From the NCBI GenBank assembly GCA_963721405.1, contig CAVRJA010000004.1, forward strand, positions 682,001-746,000: DNA of 64,000 nt. Reading direction: 5' to 3'. The stretch comes from JAFNAG01 sp963721405 (GTDB taxonomy: Bacteria > Acidobacteriota > UBA6911). The notes under the pieces were generated by a model. It was given only the letters and a program-made list of their open reading frames with translations, searched no databases and was not told where the DNA came from. Of the stretch, positions 58,468-64,000 are shown piece by piece (position 1 is the first letter of the stretch; every line of letters starts with the position of its first letter). The translations under genes and the position numbers were made by a program.

Positions 58468-61278
58468 ATGAAAAAGCTTATCGCTCTTCTGCTGCTCTGT
58501 GTCGGCTCCGTTTGCGATACGTCTCTGCTTTCGCAGAGCGGCGCCTGGCAGCCGATCCCCCTTCCGTCAGGCAAGATACTGCATGAGCCGCCGGCGGGCA
58601 CGTTTCTTTCGGATCTCAATGCGTTCCCGATCAACTCGGCCGTAAGCCCGGGCGGCCGGTATGTGGCGTTCCTGAATAACGGTTTCGGCCACCCCTCGTC
58701 GGGCTTCCGCAAGTCGATCGCAATCTTCGACCGTGCGAACGGGCAGCTTTCGGACACTCCCGAGCCCGGGACCGGGTTGAATTTCGATGGGCCGGCCAAC
58801 ATATCGACTGTGTATTACGGGATTGCATTCAGTTCCAGCGGATCGCGGCTTTATGTTTCGATCGCCTCGACCAAGAGGGATCGCAGGCTTGGGGACCGCA
58901 CCCAGAATGGAATTCGCATTTACCGAGTGAGCGACAGGGGGCTGGCGCCAGACGGCGTGATCCAGGTCACTCCTGCGATGATCCCGTTTACCAAGGGCAT
59001 CAAGCTGAACAACCCGTCGCCCACCCCTTCCGGCATTTCCGTGATGCCCGATCCGGAGAATCCCGGTGAGGACCTGATTTATGCCGCCCTGACCCTCAGC
59101 GACGCCGCCGTGGAACTCAGCACGAAGACCCGCTCCGTCAAACGGGTTTTCGACCTGCACCTGAATCCGAAACACCCCGCCATTCCTGCGGAGTATCCTT
59201 ATGCGACGGCCCTCTGCCCCCGCGGCCGGACACTCTACGTCAGCCTGCACAACGGCTCCGCGGTCGCGTTCGTGGACCTGCCCACAGGGCAAGCCTCGTT
59301 GATACCGGTCGGCCGGCAGCAGGAATTCGCCTCGGCCCCCAGCAGTCATCCCGGATGCTTGGCAGCAAGCCCGTCCGGAAACGCGGTGTATGTCGCAGTC
59401 GAGAACAGCGACCTGGTGACCGTGATCGACAACAACCCGGAGTCTGTAAATTATCGCCGGGTCGTTGACAGTTTCGATGTCCGGTTGCCCGAGATGCGAC
59501 AATTGAAAATACTCGGCGCCGGTCCAAATCACCTTACGTTCACTCCGGACGGCAAAATCCTGCTCATCACTCTGGGCACGCTCAACGCCGTGGCGGTAGT
59601 CCAGGTGGACGCGGGCGAGGGCAACACTCCTCGCCACGAGGTCAAAGGCTACCTGCCCACGCTCTGGTATCCGCACACGACGGAAGTAAGCGCCGACGGC
59701 AAGACCGTCTATCTGACAAGCGGCAAGGCGATGGGAACCGGAACGAACAAACCAAACCTCCCTTTCCCGCCGGGAGCGCAGCCCGGTCCCTACGGACCCA
59801 CGATGTTGAAAGGTTCGCTGCACGAAATCGCACTCGAGACGGCGATGAAAGGTCTGGGCGCCTATACATCGGCCGTGAAGCGGAACGCTCAACTCGATCC
59901 GGCATCCCTGAAGACCGCAAAGAGTTCGCTCGATTTCAACCCCTTCAAGCACGTCATCTACGTCATCAAGGAAAACCGCACCTACGACCAGGTGTTCGGC
60001 GATCTCAAGGAGGGCAACGGGGATCAAACCTGCCTGTACTTCGGGGAGGAATTTACGCCGAACCACCACAGGCTTGCGCGTGAATTCGGGATTTTCGACA
60101 ACTTCTTCGACAGCGCCGAGGTGAGCTTCAACGGACACACGTGGTCCACCACGGGGATCAACACGGGCTGGAACGAGCAGCAGTGGCAAATCAACTATTC
60201 GACCAGCAATTTCACCTATGATTCCGAAGGCACAAACAACTCGATCCTTCCTGTCGAATACAATCAGTCCGATGTGGACACGCCGGAGGGCGGATACATA
60301 TGGGACAGCGTCCTTACAGCCGGGAAGAAGATCATGATTTATGGGGAATATTGTTCCCTTCCCGGGAAACCTCTGCGGAACCTGAAAAAGGGGGACCAAT
60401 TTCCATCTTACATGGTGAGCCCGCTGATCGGGAACACCAGCCCGTATCCCTGGCCCGTTCCCGTATACGCGCTTCTTGATGAAGCGGGGAAACTGACCGG
60501 CGGCACGGTCGCGACCAAGCTGGCGTTCAAAGGGGCTTATCAGCCTCTGTTCCCCGATTTCGAGCAGCTGTTTCCGGACGTGCTGCGGTTCGAGATCTGG
60601 AAACGGGACTTCGACAACATCGCCAGGCGGCAGCGGGAAAAAGGGGAGGACACGCTTGCCCACTTCAGCATTGTGCGGCTGGGGAACGATCATACCCGGG
60701 GAGTCCGGCCGGGCGGGCCGACTCCGGACGCCAGCGTGGCCGACAACGACCTGGCGCTCGGGTTGCTCGTGGAGGCAATCTCCGACAACGAATACTACTG
60801 GGGGAACACGGCGATCATCGTCCTGGAGGACGACGCGCAAGCGGGCTGCGATCACGTCGATTCGCATCGCAGCATTGCCCTGTTTATTTCCAAATACAAC
60901 AGCGGAAACACGCAACGTCCGACGGTGGATTCCCGTTTTTTGACTTCGGCCAGCGCCGTGCGCACCATCGAGGCGATTCTCGGCCTGCCGGCCGGGAACC
61001 TGATGACCGCCACCGCGCCTCTGCTTGTCACAGGATTGGAGCAAGATAAATCCCGATGGCACGGCCCCTACAGGACAGATTTTTCAAACCTCAAGAACCG
61101 CAGGATTTTCGAGGAAGGAAGCGACGTGATCCGCCAGAACGCGATCCTGCGGAACCTGTCGCGGCTGACGGGCACCCTGCAAATGGAGGAGGCTGACCAG
61201 GCCGATGCCAACCTGCTGAATTACATCCTCCAGGAGTGGGTGCGCTTCCAGGGGCGCCTCTGTTGCCAGAATAAGTAA
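58468..61278 (+). CDS. Secreted YVTN beta-propeller / phosphoesterase fusion
   Basis: A 936-residue exported protein (signal IALLLLCVGSVCDTSLLSQ). Residues ~20-480 are a YVTN/YncE-type propeller (SPGGRYVAFLNNG, SPSGNAVYVAVENSDLVTVID, TPDGKILLITLG). The C-terminal half is an acid-phosphatase/phospholipase-C-like phosphoesterase: VIYVIKENRTYDQVFGDL, FDNFFDSAEVSFNGHTWS, VLEDDAQAGCDHVDSHRS. Such fusions are common in Acidobacteriota. Likely a periplasmic metal-dependent phosphatase. Start is ATG 58468; the open frame back to 58297 is intergenic repeat. Confidence 0.85.
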   Translation: MKKLIALLLLCVGSVCDTSLLSQSGAWQPIPLPSGKILHEPPAGTFLSDLNAFPINSAVSPGGRYVAFLNNGFGHPSSGFRKSIAIFDRANGQLSDTPEPGTGLNFDGPANISTVYYGIAFSSSGSRLYVSIASTKRDRRLGDRTQNGIRIYRVSDRGLAPDGVIQVTPAMIPFTKGIKLNNPSPTPSGISVMPDPENPGEDLIYAALTLSDAAVELSTKTRSVKRVFDLHLNPKHPAIPAEYPYATALCPRGRTLYVSLHNGSAVAFVDLPTGQASLIPVGRQQEFASAPSSHPGCLAASPSGNAVYVAVENSDLVTVIDNNPESVNYRRVVDSFDVRLPEMRQLKILGAGPNHLTFTPDGKILLITLGTLNAVAVVQVDAGEGNTPRHEVKGYLPTLWYPHTTEVSADGKTVYLTSGKAMGTGTNKPNLPFPPGAQPGPYGPTMLKGSLHEIALETAMKGLGAYTSAVKRNAQLDPASLKTAKSSLDFNPFKHVIYVIKENRTYDQVFGDLKEGNGDQTCLYFGEEFTPNHHRLAREFGIFDNFFDSAEVSFNGHTWSTTGINTGWNEQQWQINYSTSNFTYDSEGTNNSILPVEYNQSDVDTPEGGYIWDSVLTAGKKIMIYGEYCSLPGKPLRNLKKGDQFPSYMVSPLIGNTSPYPWPVPVYALLDEAGKLTGGTVATKLAFKGAYQPLFPDFEQLFPDVLRFEIWKRDFDNIARRQREKGEDTLAHFSIVRLGNDHTRGVRPGGPTPDASVADNDLALGLLVEAISDNEYYWGNTAIIVLEDDAQAGCDHVDSHRSIALFISKYNSGNTQRPTVDSRFLTSASAVRTIEAILGLPAGNLMTATAPLLVTGLEQDKSRWHGPYRTDFSNLKNRRIFEEGSDVIRQNAILRNLSRLTGTLQMEEADQADANLLNYILQEWVRFQGRLCCQNK

Positions 61279-61807
61279 GCGCGAAGAGCGTGAGAGTAGG
61301 TCCCGGCCGCCGAGAATGTCTCAAAACCAGGCGTCCTGGAGGGACGCAGAGAGAGTAGCCGGGGGCGAGCCGCGCAGCGGCGCTGCCCCCGGTCAGGCCG
61401 GGCAAGTGGTGAGAGCCCCGGCGACAGAAGTCATTTGTTTGTAGATGTTTTCTGTCGCCGGGGCTCGGTTTCTCATTCGTCCTTTACCCCGGGCGGCGCT
61501 TCGCTTGCCCGGGGCTACTGTCTCCAGCCCTTCCAGGGCTGGAATTGAGGGCATTTCGCCGGGTGCACGAGTTTTGAGACGGGCTCGCCGGACGGTACCC
61601 GAGACTTCCGATAACCGCAATCACCCGCCGCTTCTGGGGAACTGCCGAAGCCGTGCTTCCTTCCAGCCAGGTGCAACGCGTCCGACATCGCCGAATTCGC
61701 ATCCGGAATTCGTGCTGCGGTTCCTGAGCGCCATCAGGTTATGCAGGATCCCGTCCGGCGGCCGCGACCTGCATCTGCGGCCAGCTCAAGCCAGCTGTGG
61801 ACGAGGC
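61279..61807. other. Gap carrying hairpin-repeat copy 2
   Basis: Holds the second copy of the 150-bp repeat (61312-61457 plus flank to 61466). The remaining 61467-61807 shows no gene I can support; a plus-strand frame through it into the next gene is antisense shadow. Confidence 0.5.
61312..61457 (-). repeat. 150-bp hairpin repeat, copy 2
   Basis: Reverse-complement copy of 24761-24910. Here the first hairpin is complete: GAGCCCCGGCGACAGAA (61413-61429) pairs perfectly with 61450-61466 around a 20-bp loop. The CGGGGGC/GCCCCCG hairpin and a GCGTCC/GGACGC hairpin follow. The copies are 36.5 kb apart in opposite orientation. Confidence 0.85.
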
Positions 61808-64000
61808 CTATTTTCCCGAAGCCGGCCTTGGACCGGCGTTTTTCACGTACTTATCCAGCCAGTTCAGCGTCTCGGTAACGACGTGCTTGTTGGACTCGGC
61901 GGCGGCATAGCCGTGCGCCTCGCCGGGGAGGGTCACGTAGCGCACCGTCGCGCCGAAGCCTTTGAGCGCCATGTAGAAGCGTTCCGACTGAATCGGGAAC
62001 GTGCCGGAGTTGTCGTCCATCTCGCCGTGAATCAGCAGGATCGGATCCTTCACCTGGTTGGCGTACCAGAAAGGGGACATCCTGGCGTACACCTGCGGGA
62101 TTTCCCAGAAATTGCGCCTCTCGTTCTGAAAGCCAAACGGTGTAAGGCTGCGGTTGTATGCGCCGCTGCGCGCGACGCCGGCACGGAACAGCCTGGAGTG
62201 GGCCAGCAGATTCGCCGTCATGAATGCTCCATAGCTGTGCCCCCCGACGCCGACGCGGTCGCGATCGGCGATCCCCATGTCGACCGCCTTGTCGATGGCC
62301 GCTTCCGCGCTCGCCACCAGCTGTTCGACATAGGTATCGTTCGCGGTTTCGCCCGGGCCGATGATCGGCATGGTTGGATTGTCGAAGACCGCATAACCCC
62401 TGGTCAGCAGCAGCAAATGGGAGGCGCCGCTTACCGTAGTAAACCGGTTCTCGTTGGAGCTCACCTGGCCGGCGACGTCGGCCCCTGTAAACTCTGCCGG
62501 ATAAGCCCAGATGAACATCGGGTAACGAGTGCCGGCCTTGTAATCGGTCGGCAGATAGATCGTGCCGTTGAGCTGGACGCCGTCCTTCCTCTGATAGGTG
62601 ACGAACTGACGCGAGACGGCCGAAATCTGCGGGTGGGGGTCCTTGAAGGCGGTGACCGCTTTCGCCGTGCGCGCCGCGGTGTCGCGGATGAAATAGTTCG
62701 GCGGCTCCGTTCTCGTTTCCCGGCGCGTGATGATGTTTCCTGCGTTGTCGTCCAAAAGGCTGACCACGGATTCGTAGCCGGCGTCGTCACACTGCCAGAT
62801 GCGTTCTGCCTTGAGACTTTTCAAATTGAATCGGTCCAGGAACGGACGGGCGCCGCGGGGGGAAGCACCGGCACCGGACAGATAGACGCTATCGCCGGAC
62901 TGAATGATCTTGCCCGTCGAGGGGCGAGACATCGGGGATCCCGGATCCCCGTATCGGTCCTGCTGGTGCAATTCCCAGATCTTCGCCGGGGTCGAGCCGA
63001 AGCCGCCGGGATAGAGCCAGGTGCGGCGCATGCGCGAGTCGCGGTCGCTTTCGGTCACGAAAATGGCGCCTTTTTCGGTGAACTGGGTGCCGCCGGCACG
63101 CCACTGCAACTGAATCAACTCGGCCGGTTGGCCGGCAAAGGGGGCCTTGAGTGCGAGGAGGCGATCCCGGGACGGCACTTTGTTGGCCGGATCGCCCTTA
63201 TCGAGGGCCTCGGTGTAAATCAGTGTCGCAGCCTCGAGCGGATCCCAGGTGAATCCGCGGGGTCCCGGGAACACTCCATTTCGCGGGAAGGTGTCCGCCA
63301 TCGGAACATCGGCGAGTTTTCGTACGAGTTTTCCAGTCTTGTCCCAGAGTTCGACTTCGCGAGGGAACTGGCCCGCGGTTACCAGATATGAAAACGGACG
63401 CTTGACGCGGGTGACGACCAGCCAGTTGCCGTCCGTAGAAGGATCGGCGCCGGAAAAGATCGCCGGCTTCCCGAATGCCGTCTTCCTGCCCGCAAGGTCG
63501 ACCCATGCGAGTTGGCTGGTGTAATAGTACTCGTAGAGCGATTCGTCATACGGATTCTTGAGCAGATCTTCATAAGTGGCACTCGGTGCAGGGCGTCCGG
63601 AGGTCTCCTGAATGTTGGGTCCCTGCGGAACGGCAGGAGCCCTGGGCTCGGGGCCGCGGCCTTCCGGAATCAGGCGGCACAAGAAGCCGGACGAGTCGTC
63701 CCGCCAGCTGCAGCCGCCGGAGAGGCCGTTGATACCCCCTGCCAGGACCGGCTTTAACTGGGCAGTGGCAACATCCGCAAAGTAGAGCTGGATGCTGTTC
63801 GCCGTCGTGACGGTGACCGCCAGCTTTTTGCCGTCAGGCGAGAAGCTCGCAGAGTACGTTCCTCCCGGCGGAAGCGCAAGATTCCGCTCGGCGCCCGTCG
63901 ACATGTCCTTGAGGGTGAGGCGCATTGGCCCGTTCAGCACGCGCGGTCCATTGGTGCGCGGATTGATGCGCGATCCGGCCAGCCCCTTGAAGGGGGCCGA
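61808..64000 (-). CDS. S9 prolyl-oligopeptidase family peptidase (partial, 5' end outside window)
   Basis: At least 730 residues; the frame stays open to the window edge, where LAGSRINPRTNGPRV is the usual N-terminal region of this family, so the true start is beyond 64000. The N-terminal part is a propeller; the C-terminal alpha/beta-hydrolase has Ser in GVGGHSYGAFMTANLL, Asp in HGEMDDNSGTFP and His in GEAHGYAAAES. It is a likely exported oligopeptidase. The Met at 63940 is internal. Confidence 0.9.
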   Translation of the reverse strand, partial: SAPFKGLAGSRINPRTNGPRVLNGPMRLTLKDMSTGAERNLALPPGGTYSASFSPDGKKLAVTVTTANSIQLYFADVATAQLKPVLAGGINGLSGGCSWRDDSSGFLCRLIPEGRGPEPRAPAVPQGPNIQETSGRPAPSATYEDLLKNPYDESLYEYYYTSQLAWVDLAGRKTAFGKPAIFSGADPSTDGNWLVVTRVKRPFSYLVTAGQFPREVELWDKTGKLVRKLADVPMADTFPRNGVFPGPRGFTWDPLEAATLIYTEALDKGDPANKVPSRDRLLALKAPFAGQPAELIQLQWRAGGTQFTEKGAIFVTESDRDSRMRRTWLYPGGFGSTPAKIWELHQQDRYGDPGSPMSRPSTGKIIQSGDSVYLSGAGASPRGARPFLDRFNLKSLKAERIWQCDDAGYESVVSLLDDNAGNIITRRETRTEPPNYFIRDTAARTAKAVTAFKDPHPQISAVSRQFVTYQRKDGVQLNGTIYLPTDYKAGTRYPMFIWAYPAEFTGADVAGQVSSNENRFTTVSGASHLLLLTRGYAVFDNPTMPIIGPGETANDTYVEQLVASAEAAIDKAVDMGIADRDRVGVGGHSYGAFMTANLLAHSRLFRAGVARSGAYNRSLTPFGFQNERRNFWEIPQVYARMSPFWYANQVKDPILLIHGEMDDNSGTFPIQSERFYMALKGFGATVRYVTLPGEAHGYAAAESNKHVVTETLNWLDKYVKNAGPRPASGK

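Noticed and set aside
58567..61062. 831-codon open frame on the minus strand
   Set aside because: Antisense to the YVTN/phosphoesterase gene, whose motifs are clear; composition is shadow-like.
61445..63391. 648-codon open frame on the plus strand
   Set aside because: Antisense to the S9 peptidase and running through a repeat; no supported start.
1..64000. tRNA, rRNA, riboswitch or prophage genes
   Set aside because: I looked for cloverleaf ends, T-loop GGTTCGAATCC-like sequence, rRNA signatures, integrases and phage structural genes and saw none I could support. A covariance-model scan would be needed to exclude them.

Overview
The window is GC-rich, densely coding bacterial chromosome with no rRNA, tRNA, phage, plasmid or CRISPR locus that I could see. 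The gene set suggests an Acidobacteriota-like soil or sediment heterotroph. It has a large TonB receptor with an N-terminal carboxypeptidase-regulatory domain, a Ser/Thr kinase facing an ECF-type sigma factor, many Tat- or Sec-exported hydrolases, propeller-SpoIIE and multi-PAS signalling proteins, and many GC-rich palindromic intergenic repeats. The phylum is inferred, because no marker gene is present.

Layout. 1-833: multi-hairpin repeats and a hexamer inverted repeat. 834-5074: WD40-type Ser/Thr kinase divergent from an ECF-like sigma factor. 5266-8703: Tat FAD oxidoreductase and GH127 beta-L-arabinofuranosidase. 8882-12450: NleD-like metallopeptidase, VapBC, DUF1801, DinB and two decayed gene ends. 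12450-16446: Tat-exported HisC-like aminotransferase and M14 carboxypeptidase. 16443-21042: CpxRA-like two-component pair divergent from a membrane-fusion protein, with GTAAA-type sites between them, then a small secreted Cys protein. 21192-24633: HTH-PBP regulator and a GH63-like glycosidase carrying a PA14 insert. 25136-31184: OAR-type TonB receptor, membrane protein coupled to a TiaS-like protein, and two coupled redoxins. 31410-35681: giant secreted BNR/NPQVS/Ig-like protein. 36004-41991: a partner-switching module (propeller-SpoIIE phosphatase, STAS antagonist, anti-sigma kinase, GAF-SpoIIE phosphatase). 42331-47059: UPF0314 membrane protein, amidohydrolase lipoprotein, a frameshifted CBM9-like gene, a Tat glycosidase-like protein and a methyltransferase stub. 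47120-52722: a four-gene signalling operon on the minus strand, every junction overlapping. 53140-64000: RDD protein, GH5-like hydrolase, Spy/CpxP-like protein, esterase lipoprotein, YVTN/phosphoesterase and an S9 peptidase that runs off the window.

How it fits together. Much of the window is signal perception (three histidine kinases, three separate response regulators plus one receiver fused to a kinase, two SpoIIE phosphatases, STAS and anti-sigma kinase, Ser/Thr kinase and sigma factor, VapBC). The rest is mostly envelope-located polymer breakdown and uptake (GH127, GH63, GH5-like, M14, S9, esterase, TonB receptor). The most unusual items are the operon that splits a six-PAS sensor from its kinase, the TiaS-like protein in a bacterium, the Tat-exported aminotransferase, and three dispersed elements made of degenerate hexamers in inverted arms. 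Several genes are visibly decayed: the CBM9-like gene has two frameshifts, and fragments of a metallopeptidase, a second protein and a methyltransferase remain next to intact genes.
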